Source of the DNA: Actinomycetota bacterium
GTDB taxonomy: Bacteria > Actinomycetota > Thermoleophilia > Gaiellales > F1-60-MAGs149
Direction: 5' to 3'
Length of the DNA: 64,000 nucleotides
Assembly: GCA_009885805.1 (NCBI GenBank)
Contig: VFJZ01000009.1
Span: forward strand, 40,748-104,747
Shown here in pieces: positions 22,741-30,797 of the stretch. Numbering within the stretch: the stretch's first letter is position 1; every line of letters begins with the position of its first letter. A program made the translations under genes and the position numbers. The notes beneath the pieces are model-generated. The model saw only the letters and a program-made list of their open reading frames with translations, had not been told where the DNA came from and ran no database searches.

Positions 22741-23600
22741 CGATCCTCGTCGGCACCGACACGCTCTGCTGGCACCTGCGGATCGAAACCGGACGCGTCA
22801 CGATCGAGGACGTGATCGACGTGTCGGCCGCGCTCGGCGCCGACTGCGTCGGCATCAACCTCCACCACGTCCGCACCCACCGCGACCTTGGGGCGCTCGC
22901 CGCCCGCGCCGCCGATCGCGACCTCAGGCTCGGCGCCTCCGGCGACTTCCTCGGCGCCGCCCGCCGCGGCGACACCGTCGCCGCCGGCGTGGAGCGCGTC
23001 CGGCGCTGGCTCGAGCGCGCCGTCGCGCTGGGAAGCGACACGCTGCGCGTCGCGTCGGGCTTCTACCGCGCGGAGCTCGCGGGACAGCCCGACGTGATCG
23101 AGCGCGAGCGCGCGCTCGTCACCGGCGTGCTCGCGGCGACCGCCGACGAGGCGCGCGCGGCCGGCGTCACGCTGCTGCTCGAGAACCACTCCGACTTCAC
23201 GATCGCCGAGTACCGCCTGATCGTGGACGGGGTCGGACGCGACCGGATCGGCGTCTTCCTCGACGTCATCAACCCGATCGCCGCCTTCGACGACCCGGTC
23301 GCCGTCGTCGCCGAACTGGCGCCGCTCGCCCGCGCCGGCCACGTCAAGGACTACCTGCTCGAATCGATCCAGCAGCCCGACGGCTACCACCGCCGCGGCT
23401 TCTGCGTCCACTACCGCTACCCGGGCGAGGGACAGGCCGACCTGGGCACACTGCTCGCGACGCTGCAGGCTGGCGTCGATCCGGCGCGCGACTACCTGCT
23501 CACCATCGAGGGGCTCGACAACCGCGCCGAGGTCGACGACCAGGCGGCGCGCATCGCGCCGGCGCTCGCCCACGTCCGTGCGTTGCTCGAGGCCGCCTGA
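22737..23600 (+). CDS. Sugar phosphate isomerase/epimerase (xylose isomerase-like TIM barrel)
   Basis: A 287-residue AP-endonuclease-2/IolE-like TIM barrel, MTILVGTDTLCWHLRIETGRVTIEDVIDVSAALGADCVGINLHHV. The metal ligands of the family are seen in VTLLLENHSDFTI (Glu), GVFLDVINPI (Asp), HVKDYLLE (His/Asp) and LTIEGLDN (Glu). The enzyme probably epimerises or isomerises a keto sugar derivative. The stop codon overlaps the next ATG (TGATG). Confidence 0.85.
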   Translation: MTILVGTDTLCWHLRIETGRVTIEDVIDVSAALGADCVGINLHHVRTHRDLGALAARAADRDLRLGASGDFLGAARRGDTVAAGVERVRRWLERAVALGSDTLRVASGFYRAELAGQPDVIERERALVTGVLAATADEARAAGVTLLLENHSDFTIAEYRLIVDGVGRDRIGVFLDVINPIAAFDDPVAVVAELAPLARAGHVKDYLLESIQQPDGYHRRGFCVHYRYPGEGQADLGTLLATLQAGVDPARDYLLTIEGLDNRAEVDDQAARIAPALAHVRALLEAA

Positions 23601-24538
23601 TGCGCGCCGCCCGCCTGCACGGCATCGGCGACCTCCGCGTCGAGACGCTCCCCGACCCGGTGCCCGGCCCGGGCGAGCTGCTCGTCCAGATCGAGGCGTG
23701 CGGGCTCTGCCCGACCGACCTGCGCAAGTTCACGATCGGCACCTCCGACGGCTATCCGCTGAACCCCGGCCACGAGTGGGTCGGCCGCGTCGTCGGCGCG
23801 GGCGCCGAGGTGGGGGAGTGGTCCGTCGGCGACCGCGTCTACGGCGACACGTACGCCGGCTACGCCGATCTCGCGCTGCTCGCCGTCGCCGGCAACCCGT
23901 GGTCGCACGGGCCGCTCGCCGTGCCGGACGACCTGCCCGTCGAGCGCGCCGTCTTCATCGAGCCGCTCGCCGACTGCCTGCACGCGGTGCTCGGGCAGGG
24001 GCGGGTGAGCGCCGGCGACGCGGTGATCGTGCTCGGCGCCGGGCAGATGGGCCTGCAACTCGCCGCCACCGCCGTCCACGCCGGCGCGAGCGTCCGCGTC
24101 GTCGAGCCGGATGCGCGCAGGCGCGGGCTCGCCCGCGGCCTCGGGGCGGCGGAGACGATGACGCCCGAGACCTTCGTCCCCGTCGGCGACGCCGACTGCG
24201 TGATCCTCTCGATCGGTGAGGCCTCGCTCGTTCCTGCCTGCATCGACGCCTGCGCCGCCGGCGGCCGCGTCGTCCTGTTCGCCGGGTTCGGCAACCGGCC
24301 GGAAGCGACGATCGATCTGAACGCGCTCCACTACCGCGAGATCGCGCTCGTCGGCTCCGAGTGGATCGGCACGCCGCCGAACGTGCATCGCGAGCGCTAC
24401 GCCGAGGCCCGCGACCTCCTCGCCGGCGGCCTGGCCCTGGAGACGCTCGTCGAGCGGACGGTCGGCCTCGACGGTATCGCCGATGCCTTCGCCGACATGC
24501 GCGAGCGCCGGCTGATGAAGGCGATACTCGTCCCGTGA
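23600..24538 (+). CDS. Zinc-type medium-chain dehydrogenase (polyol/sugar dehydrogenase)
   Basis: A 312-residue MDR: MRAARLHGIGDLRVETLPDPVPGPGELLVQIEACGLCPTDLRKF, with the catalytic zinc Cys in CGLCPTDL and GHEWVGRV. The four-Cys structural zinc loop is missing (VGDRVYGDTYAGYADLALL), which gives a shorter protein. The Rossmann motif is VIVLGAGQMGLQLAATA. It probably oxidises a polyol or sugar-derived alcohol. It sits between the isomerase and the aldolase, consistent with a dehydrogenase-kinase-aldolase route. Confidence 0.86.
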   Translation: MRAARLHGIGDLRVETLPDPVPGPGELLVQIEACGLCPTDLRKFTIGTSDGYPLNPGHEWVGRVVGAGAEVGEWSVGDRVYGDTYAGYADLALLAVAGNPWSHGPLAVPDDLPVERAVFIEPLADCLHAVLGQGRVSAGDAVIVLGAGQMGLQLAATAVHAGASVRVVEPDARRRGLARGLGAAETMTPETFVPVGDADCVILSIGEASLVPACIDACAAGGRVVLFAGFGNRPEATIDLNALHYREIALVGSEWIGTPPNVHRERYAEARDLLAGGLALETLVERTVGLDGIADAFADMRERRLMKAILVP

Positions 24539-25254
24539 GCACCCTCCTCGCTCCGGATGGCCGGCTGCTCGTCGTCGCCATCGACCACGCGCTCTACTCC
24601 TGGCCGCACCCGGGGCTCCGCGACCGGCAGACGCTGATCGAGCAGGTCGTCGCCGACGGCGCCGACGCGCTGATCGTCTCCTACGGCACGCTGCGCGACC
24701 ATCGCGCCGCGCTCGGGCCGGCGAAGGCGATCCTCAAGCTCGACCTGACGACGCTGTCGGTCGGTGCCTACCGCGACGCGCCCTACCGGCTCGCCTGGAC
24801 GATCGACGACGCGCAGCGCCTCGGCGCCGCCGCCGTGCTGACCTACGTTCAGGTCGGCGCGCCGTACGAGCTCGACGACCTCCACGCCGCCGCCACGGTT
24901 GCCGCCGCAGCCGATCGGGCCGGGCTGCCGTACGTCTGCGAGATCATGCCGATCGCGAGCGTCGAACCCGTCGCGATCGCCGCCGCCACCCGCGCCGGCG
25001 CCGAGCTCGGCGCACACGTCGTCAAGACGAGCCTGCCCGACCCGGCTCCGGGCCTCGCGGAGTCCTGCTGCCACGGCGTCCCGGTGATCGTTGCCGGCGG
25101 CGACCTTGCCGCCGACCGCGAGGCGCTGTTCGGCGCGGTCGAGACGTGCCTCGCGGCCGGCGCGGCGGGCGTCGCCTTCGGCCGCAATGTCTGGGCGAGT
25201 GACGATCCCGGCGCCACCGTGCGCCGGCTCGCCGCCCTCGTCCACCCGGCCTGA
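24535..25254 (+). CDS. Class I aldolase, DeoC/LacD/FbaB-like
   Basis: A 239-residue TIM barrel, LAPDGRLLVVAIDHALYSWPHPGLRD (family start V-A-x-D-H), YVQVGAPYELDDL, YVCEIMP and GAHVVKTSLPDPAPGL, in which the Lys of VVKTS is the Schiff-base candidate. The C-terminus has GVPVIVAGGD and GAAGVAFGRNVW, the phosphate-binding loops. It likely cleaves a phosphorylated ketose to DHAP plus an aldehyde. GTG 24535 overlaps the dehydrogenase stop; its stop overlaps the kinase ATG by 1 nt. Confidence 0.85.
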   Translation: MSTLLAPDGRLLVVAIDHALYSWPHPGLRDRQTLIEQVVADGADALIVSYGTLRDHRAALGPAKAILKLDLTTLSVGAYRDAPYRLAWTIDDAQRLGAAAVLTYVQVGAPYELDDLHAAATVAAAADRAGLPYVCEIMPIASVEPVAIAAATRAGAELGAHVVKTSLPDPAPGLAESCCHGVPVIVAGGDLAADREALFGAVETCLAAGAAGVAFGRNVWASDDPGATVRRLAALVHPA

Positions 25255-26531
25255 TGCGCGCGCTCGGGCTCGACATCGGCCTCTCTGGCGTACGCGCCAC
25301 GGTCGTCGACGACACCGGCCGCCTCCTCGCGGCGGTGACCGAGCGCGACGCGGCAGCCGTCACACACGGGCGCGCCGCCCACGACCCGCGCCGCTGGTGG
25401 CGCGCCGCCGTCAGCGCCGCGCGGGCGGCGCTCGCCGACGCCGGGCCGGTCGACGTGATCGGCATCGGCGCGCTCGGCGCCGCGCCGTTCCTCCTCGATG
25501 CCGCCGGCGAGCCGGTCACCGACGCGCTGCTGTTCTCGCTCGACACGCGGGCGGACGAGGAGCGCGCCGCGCTCGGCCTGACGGGCGACCACGCCCTGCC
25601 GAAGGTGCGCTGGCTCGCCGCGCGCCACACGGACGCCGTCCGCGCGACCGACGCCGGCGGCTGGATCGCCGAGCAGCTCACGGGCCGCCCGACGATGGAC
25701 GCGATCACGCGGCTCGCCTGGACGCCGGAGCTCGGCCTGCCGCTGCCGATCCCCGACCCCGTCGACCCGTTCTCGCACGCGCCGCTGACAAGCGACGCCC
25801 TCGGCCTGCCGCGCGGCACCCCCGTCGTCGCCGGCACGCTCGACTCCTACGTCGACGTCGTCGCCGCCGGCTGTCGCGCGCCCGGCGATGGCTGCGTCCT
25901 GCTCGGTTCGACGCTCGTCGTCTACGGCGTCGCCGCCGAGCCGTACGTCGTCGAGGGCCTCGAGGTGCAGGCCTACCCGGGCGAGGGACTCCTGCTCGGC
26001 GGCTCGACCTCGTCCGGCGGCAACGTGCTCGACTGGGCGCGCCGCACGTTCGGTGAGGAGGTCGCCCTGGCGCTCGGTGACGGCGACCTTCGCGCGTTGC
26101 CCTACCTCGCCGGCGAGCGCACGCCGGTGCGCGACGCAGCCGCGACCGGCGCCGTCCTCGGCATCACGCTGACGACGACCGCCGCCGACCTGCACCGCGC
26201 GTTCGTCGACGCGATCGCCCTCGCCGCGCTCGACCACGCCGAGCGCATCGCCCGCGCCGTGACGGTCACGCGCTGGCGCGTGTCGGGCGGCGGCGTCCGC
26301 AACGCCGCCTGGCTGCAGGCGACGGCCGATGCGCTGGGCGCGCCGCTCGAGCGGGCGCCGCTCGCCGGGGAGGGAGCCGGCCCGGCCCTGTTCGCGCTCG
26401 CCGCCCTCGATGCTGCGCCGCCGATCGCTCCCGGCGCGGCCGTCCTGCCCGATCCGTCCGCCGCGGCCCGTTTCGCCGCCGCGCTCGGCCCGTATCGAGC
26501 ACGCCACCCCCACCTTCGAGGTGCTCCGTGA
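25254..26531 (+). CDS. FGGY-family carbohydrate kinase
   Basis: A 425-residue sugar kinase: MRALGLDIGLSGVRATVVDDTGR (first phosphate loop), VIGIGALGAAPFLLDAAGEPV, CVLLGSTLVVYG, GSTSSGGNVLDWARR, PYLAGERTPVRDAAATGAVLGI and WRVSGGGVRNAAWLQATADALGAPL (adenosine motif). It is of xylulokinase/ribulokinase-like build but somewhat short. It presumably phosphorylates the ketose made by the operon's dehydrogenase and isomerase so that the aldolase can split it. Confidence 0.88.
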   Translation: MRALGLDIGLSGVRATVVDDTGRLLAAVTERDAAAVTHGRAAHDPRRWWRAAVSAARAALADAGPVDVIGIGALGAAPFLLDAAGEPVTDALLFSLDTRADEERAALGLTGDHALPKVRWLAARHTDAVRATDAGGWIAEQLTGRPTMDAITRLAWTPELGLPLPIPDPVDPFSHAPLTSDALGLPRGTPVVAGTLDSYVDVVAAGCRAPGDGCVLLGSTLVVYGVAAEPYVVEGLEVQAYPGEGLLLGGSTSSGGNVLDWARRTFGEEVALALGDGDLRALPYLAGERTPVRDAAATGAVLGITLTTTAADLHRAFVDAIALAALDHAERIARAVTVTRWRVSGGGVRNAAWLQATADALGAPLERAPLAGEGAGPALFALAALDAAPPIAPGAAVLPDPSAAARFAAALGPYRARHPHLRGAP

Positions 26532-27244
26532 GTGTTGCGATCGTCACCGGTGCGTCGAGTGGCATCGGCCGCGCCACCGCGGATCTCCTCCACGACCGTC
26601 ACGACGTGCTCGCGACGTCGCGCTCCGGCTTCGAGGGGACGTTCGCCGCCGATCTCGCGACCGAGGACGGCTGCCGCGCCGTGATCGAGGAGGCGCGCCG
26701 CCACGGGAAGATCGGCGTCCTCGTCTGCTCGGCCGGGATCGGCTCCTACATGGAGCGGCCGATCTGGTCCGAGCCGGTCGAGCTGTGGCGGCAGAGCCTC
26801 GCGATCCACCTCGACGCGCCGTTCCACCTGATCCGCCTCGCCTTCCCCGACATGATGGCGGCACGGAGCGGGCGGATCGTCGTCGTCTCCTCCACGGCGG
26901 CGACCGTCGGCGCCCCGGCGCAGGCGGCGTACAGCGCCTCGAAGGCAGGCGTACTCGGGCTGGTGCGATCGGTCGCGCAGGACGGCGCCCCGTACGGCAT
27001 CACCTGCAACGCGGTGCTCCCCGGCTGGGTGCGCTCGGCGATGTCGGAGGCCGACGCCGCCGCGGAGTCAGCCCGCACGGGCGTCGCGGTCGACGAGATC
27101 TGGCGGCAGCGCGCCGCGGGCTACGCCGCCGGCCGGACGGTCGACGCGGCGGAGGTCGCGAGCGTGATCGCCTACCTCGCCTCGGAGGGCGCGAGCGCGG
27201 TCTCCGGCGAGGAGGTGCGCGTCGCGCTCGGCGGCGTCTGGTGA
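26528..27244 (+). CDS. SDR-family oxidoreductase, last gene of the sugar operon
   Basis: A 238-residue classical SDR: VAIVTGASSGIGRATADLL, active-site Ser in VVVSSTAATVGAPA and YSASKAGVLGL. The loop after beta-2 is short (ATSRSGFEGTFAADL), with a basic residue compatible with NADP. It overlaps the kinase by 4 nt. Convergent with the SDR at 27260-27973, 15 nt away. Confidence 0.88.
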   Translation: MSVAIVTGASSGIGRATADLLHDRHDVLATSRSGFEGTFAADLATEDGCRAVIEEARRHGKIGVLVCSAGIGSYMERPIWSEPVELWRQSLAIHLDAPFHLIRLAFPDMMAARSGRIVVVSSTAATVGAPAQAAYSASKAGVLGLVRSVAQDGAPYGITCNAVLPGWVRSAMSEADAAAESARTGVAVDEIWRQRAAGYAAGRTVDAAEVASVIAYLASEGASAVSGEEVRVALGGVW

Positions 27245-27259
27245 GTCAGCGGGCGACGG

Positions 27260-27973
27260 TCAGTGGCTGCCGGGGTGCTCGCCGCCGTCGACGAGCAGCG
27301 TCGCGCCGGTGATCCACGACGCCCGCCGCGAGCAGAGGAAGACGACGGCGTCGGCGACCTCATCGGGCCGCCCGAGCCGGCCACCCGGGATGCCGGCGAG
27401 CGTCCGCGCGTAGTAGTCCGGGTTCTCCGTCCGCATCGTCTCCCAGTAGCCGCCGGGCGTGTCGATCGCGCCCGGTGCGACCGCGTTCACGCGGATTCCG
27501 AGCGGCGCGTTCGCGATCGCGGCGTTCTTCACCCAGGCCAGCAGCGCCGCCTTCATCACGCTGTAGGCGTGGTGCGGCGTCGAGCCGATCATGCCGTGCA
27601 CCGAGGAGAACGCGCAGACGCTGAACGGCCGGCCCGGCTGGGTGCGCTTCAGTTCGTCGACGAGCCTCACGGCCCCCATCAGGTCGACCGCGAAGGCGTC
27701 GCTGTACTCGGCGTCCGTCCCCGCCTCGCCGTTCGCGGTGGCGACCGGCACGACGACGTCGATCGGGCCCTCCGCCGCCTGCGCTGCCGCCACGATCGCA
27801 CCCACGCCCGCCAGCGTCGAGACGTCGCCCCGCAGCGGCGCGACGGCGTTCGGCGTCCGGGCGCAGGCCGTCACCCGCGCGCCCTCCGCCGCGAAGGCCG
27901 CGACGACGGCGGCGCCGATGCCGCGGCTGGCGCCGACGACGAGGACGTGGGCGTCGGCCAGCCCGAGCTCCAT
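27260..27973 (-). CDS. SDR-family oxidoreductase, last gene of the ABC transporter operon
   Basis: A 237-residue SDR: VLVVGASRGIGAAVVAAF, Ser in CAFSSVHGMIGSTPHH, YSVMKAALLAWVKN and a GATLLVDGGEH end. Its ATG overlaps the ABC ATPase stop (TGATG), so it is translated with the transporter. The linkage suggests that it oxidises or reduces the imported compound or its first product. Confidence 0.88.
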   Translation of the reverse strand: MELGLADAHVLVVGASRGIGAAVVAAFAAEGARVTACARTPNAVAPLRGDVSTLAGVGAIVAAAQAAEGPIDVVVPVATANGEAGTDAEYSDAFAVDLMGAVRLVDELKRTQPGRPFSVCAFSSVHGMIGSTPHHAYSVMKAALLAWVKNAAIANAPLGIRVNAVAPGAIDTPGGYWETMRTENPDYYARTLAGIPGGRLGRPDEVADAVVFLCSRRASWITGATLLVDGGEHPGSH

Positions 27974-29016
27974 CACTCCTCCCGTGGCAGCAGGAGGCAA
28001 CTCGCCGGATCGACGCTCAGCGTCACCGTCTGCCCGACCTCGATCGGCGTGCCGCCCGAGACCTCGGCCTTGACGGCCTCGGCCAGCCCGGCGACGTCGA
28101 TGCGGTACGTGAAGCCAGTGCCGCGAAACGCGACGTCCGCGACGGTGCCGACGAGGGGCCCGGCCGGGCCGGGCTGCACGCCGACGACCTCGGGTCGCAG
28201 CACCAGCCAGGCCGGCCCCTCGTGGCCGGCGGCGACCGGGATCCGCACTCCGGCCACCGTCACGCCGCCGCCGGCGGCGTCGGCTGCGATGACGTTCGCG
28301 TCGCCGACGAACCGCGCGGCGAACGGGCTCGCCGGCCGCCGGTAGATGTCGTGCGGCGTGTCGACCTGGACGAGGCGGCCCTCGTCGAACACGGCGATCC
28401 GGTCCGACAGCGCGAGCGCCTCGCGCTGATCGTGGGTGACATAGACGAAGGTGGCGCCGGTCTCGCGGTGGACGCGCCGCAGCTCCACCTCCATCTCGAG
28501 CCGGATCTTCAGGTCGAGGGCGGACAGCGGCTCGTCGAGCAGCAGCACCTGCGGGCGGTTGACGAGCGCGCGCGCCAGTGCGACGCGCTGCATCTGGCCG
28601 CCCGACAGCTCGTGCGCCCGCCGGTCGCCGTACCCGTCGAGTCGCACGAGCGACAGGGCCTCGGTGACGCGTCGTGTCTGCTCCGCACCCGTGACGCCGG
28701 CGACCCGCAGACCAAAGGCGACGTTGCCGGCCACGTCGAGGTGCGGGAACAGCGTCGGGCGCTGGAAGACCATGTTCACCGGTCGCCTGTGCGGCGGCAC
28801 GCGCGTCATGTCGACGCCGCCGATCAGGACCCGTCCGGTAGTCGGGCGGATGAACCCCGCGACGGCCCGCAGCAGCGTCGTCTTGCCGCACCCGGATGGC
28901 CCGAGGAGCGTCAGCAGTTCGCCGTCAGCGATCTCCAACGAGACGGCAGCGAGTGCCGTCACGGGGCCGTAGCGCTGGGTGACCTCCTCGATCTGGACAC
29001 GCGGTGCGGGTGTCAT
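27973..29016 (-). CDS. ABC transporter ATPase, Pot/Fbp type
   Basis: A 347-residue ATPase of the spermidine/putrescine class: Walker A LLGPSGCGKTTLL, Q-loop VFQRPTLFPHLDVAGNVAFGL, signature LSGGQMQRVALARAL, Walker B VLLLDEPLSALDLKIR, H-loop VTHDQREAL. The C-terminal TOBE domain (VLRPEVVGVQPG...VADVAFRGTGFTYRIDVAG) is present. Cytoplasmic; it energises the two permeases encoded just upstream. Confidence 0.93.
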   Translation of the reverse strand: MTPAPRVQIEEVTQRYGPVTALAAVSLEIADGELLTLLGPSGCGKTTLLRAVAGFIRPTTGRVLIGGVDMTRVPPHRRPVNMVFQRPTLFPHLDVAGNVAFGLRVAGVTGAEQTRRVTEALSLVRLDGYGDRRAHELSGGQMQRVALARALVNRPQVLLLDEPLSALDLKIRLEMEVELRRVHRETGATFVYVTHDQREALALSDRIAVFDEGRLVQVDTPHDIYRRPASPFAARFVGDANVIAADAAGGGVTVAGVRIPVAAGHEGPAWLVLRPEVVGVQPGPAGPLVGTVADVAFRGTGFTYRIDVAGLAEAVKAEVSGGTPIEVGQTVTLSVDPASCLLLPREE

Positions 29017-29843
29017 GCGAGCACTCCTGGAGTTGCGGCCTCGCGCGTCCGGCGGCGCTGCCGTTCGGAGCGCACGGTGAAGGCGAAGGTGACGACCCAG
29101 AGCAGCAGCGTGATCGCCATCAGCAGGGTCGAGATGACGTTGATGGACGGGTCGACCGTCCGGCGCAGGCTCGACCAGATGAACATCGGCAGGGTCGAGT
29201 CCGGCCCGATCACGAAGAACGTGATCACGAACTCGTCGAACGACAGCGCGAAGGCGAGACAGGTCGCACCGACCAGCAGCGGCCAGACCTGCGGCATCGT
29301 CACGCGCCAGAAGACGAGCCACGGGCTCGCGCCGAGGTCCTGCGCCGACTCCTCGAGGGCGATGTCGAGTCGGTCGAGCGCGGCGCCCGCGATCAGCAGG
29401 AAGTAGGGGAAGACGTAGACGAGATGGGCGATCGTGACGGTGGTCAGGCTGGCCTGGACGTCGAGCTTCGTGAACCACGACAGCAGGCCGATGCCGACGA
29501 ACAGCCCCGGGAGCGTCAGCGGCAGGAAGAAGAGGAACGCGAGCGGCGGCCGCACACGCTGTGGCACGCGCGTCAGGCCGTAGGCGGCCATGGTGCCGAT
29601 CACGAGCGTCCCGACGCTGGCGGCGACGGCGACGATGATGCTCGCCCGGAACGCGGAACGGAACTCGTCGGATGTCAGCACCTCGCGGTACCAGCGCGTC
29701 GAGAAGCCGTCGAACGGGAACGAGAGGGCGCCGGTGGCGTGGAACGAGAACAGCACGACAATCGCGAGCGGGACGTACAGAAACAGCAGGGCGAGAAGGA
29801 CCACTGCGCCGGTGAAGGGGCTGCGCTGCCGGTCGGTCCTCAT
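29013..29843 (-). CDS. ABC transporter permease, PotC type
   Basis: A 276-residue inner-membrane protein with six hydrophobic helices, starting GAVVLLALLFLYVPLAIVVLFSF. The EAA-type loop is IALEESAQDLGASPWLVFWRVTMPQVWPLLV, which docks on the ATPase. Order is potB, potC, potA, SDR with 4-nt overlaps, as in classical pot operons. The substrate is a small organic solute, probably an amine or amino-acid derivative. Confidence 0.92.
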   Translation of the reverse strand: MRTDRQRSPFTGAVVLLALLFLYVPLAIVVLFSFHATGALSFPFDGFSTRWYREVLTSDEFRSAFRASIIVAVAASVGTLVIGTMAAYGLTRVPQRVRPPLAFLFFLPLTLPGLFVGIGLLSWFTKLDVQASLTTVTIAHLVYVFPYFLLIAGAALDRLDIALEESAQDLGASPWLVFWRVTMPQVWPLLVGATCLAFALSFDEFVITFFVIGPDSTLPMFIWSSLRRTVDPSINVISTLLMAITLLLWVVTFAFTVRSERQRRRTREAATPGVLA

Positions 29844-30727
29844 GTCACGAACCGGACGCGGCGGACGCCGACCAGGTGCAGCGCGAGGGTCACGAGGGCG
29901 TAGAGGAGGACGAACGCCGCCAGCATCGCGAGCGCCAGCGCCGCGCCGACCGGCCAGTCGCCGGTCGCGATGAAGTTCTCCTTCACCCGGACGCCGAGCA
30001 TGATGCCGTTGCTGCCGCCGAGGAACTCGGGCGTGACGTAGTCGGCGGCCGAGAGCACGAACACGAACACGAACGCCGACGCTGCCGGGGCGGCGACGAG
30101 CGGCAGGATCACCCGTGTCCAGCGCCGGACGGCGCCCGCACCGAGGTCCTGGGCCGCTTCGAGCAGACCGCTGCCGATCGGGCCGAAGGCGGCGTACAGG
30201 ACGAGCACCGTGTACGGCAGGAAGATGTGGACGAGGGCGATCGTGACTGCGAAGCGGCTGTAGAGCAGGAACTCGAGCGGGTTGTCGATCAGCCCGAGGC
30301 TCTCGAGACCGGTGTTGAGGACGCCGCGGCGACCGAGGATCGTCCGCCAGGCGTAGATCCGGACGAGGTAGGACGCGAACAGCGTGCCGGTGATCAGGAA
30401 CAGCACCGGCACCTGCCAGCGGCCGGCGGCGTAGCGGAGCCAGAAGGCGATCGGCAGCGAGATGGCGATGGTCGCGCTGGCCGCGAACAGTCCGGTCCAG
30501 AAGGAGTTGCGCGCCAGCGTCCGATTCACCTCCGAGCCGAGGACGGTCTCGTAGGCGGCCGTCGTGAACGGCTGCGAGACGTCGAACAGGCCGGAGGTCA
30601 TGAACGAGTAGACCGCGAACGTCACGAACGGAGCGACGAAGAACAGCAGCAGGCCGACGACGGCGGGAAGCGTCAGCGCGATCGGTCCGAGCGAGACGCG
30701 GCGCGGGCGCGCCGTCACGTCCCGCAT
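29840..30727 (-). CDS. ABC transporter permease, PotB type
   Basis: A 295-residue permease with six predicted helices and the EAA loop LLEAAQDLGAGAVRRWTRVILPLVAAPAASA. ATG 30727 is chosen because a long purine run (GGAGGGAGG) is positioned as SD. An in-frame ATG at 30748 would add seven residues and lies 5 nt after the predicted transcript start. It is the first gene of the four-gene transporter unit. Confidence 0.9.
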   Translation of the reverse strand: MRDVTARPRRVSLGPIALTLPAVVGLLLFFVAPFVTFAVYSFMTSGLFDVSQPFTTAAYETVLGSEVNRTLARNSFWTGLFAASATIAISLPIAFWLRYAAGRWQVPVLFLITGTLFASYLVRIYAWRTILGRRGVLNTGLESLGLIDNPLEFLLYSRFAVTIALVHIFLPYTVLVLYAAFGPIGSGLLEAAQDLGAGAVRRWTRVILPLVAAPAASAFVFVFVLSAADYVTPEFLGGSNGIMLGVRVKENFIATGDWPVGAALALAMLAAFVLLYALVTLALHLVGVRRVRFVT

Positions 30728-30759
30728 CGTCCCTCCCTCCGCCGCCATGGTGCGCTGCG

Positions 30760-30765
30760 ATCCTA
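30760..30765 (-). promoter_or_regulatory. -10 element of the potB-potC-potA-SDR operon
   Basis: TAGGAT on the minus strand, start point near 30753, giving an about 26-nt leader that includes the GGAGG SD. Confidence 0.4.
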
Positions 30766-30797
30766 CCGGGCTCGCCACCCGGAGCGCAAGGCGGGCA

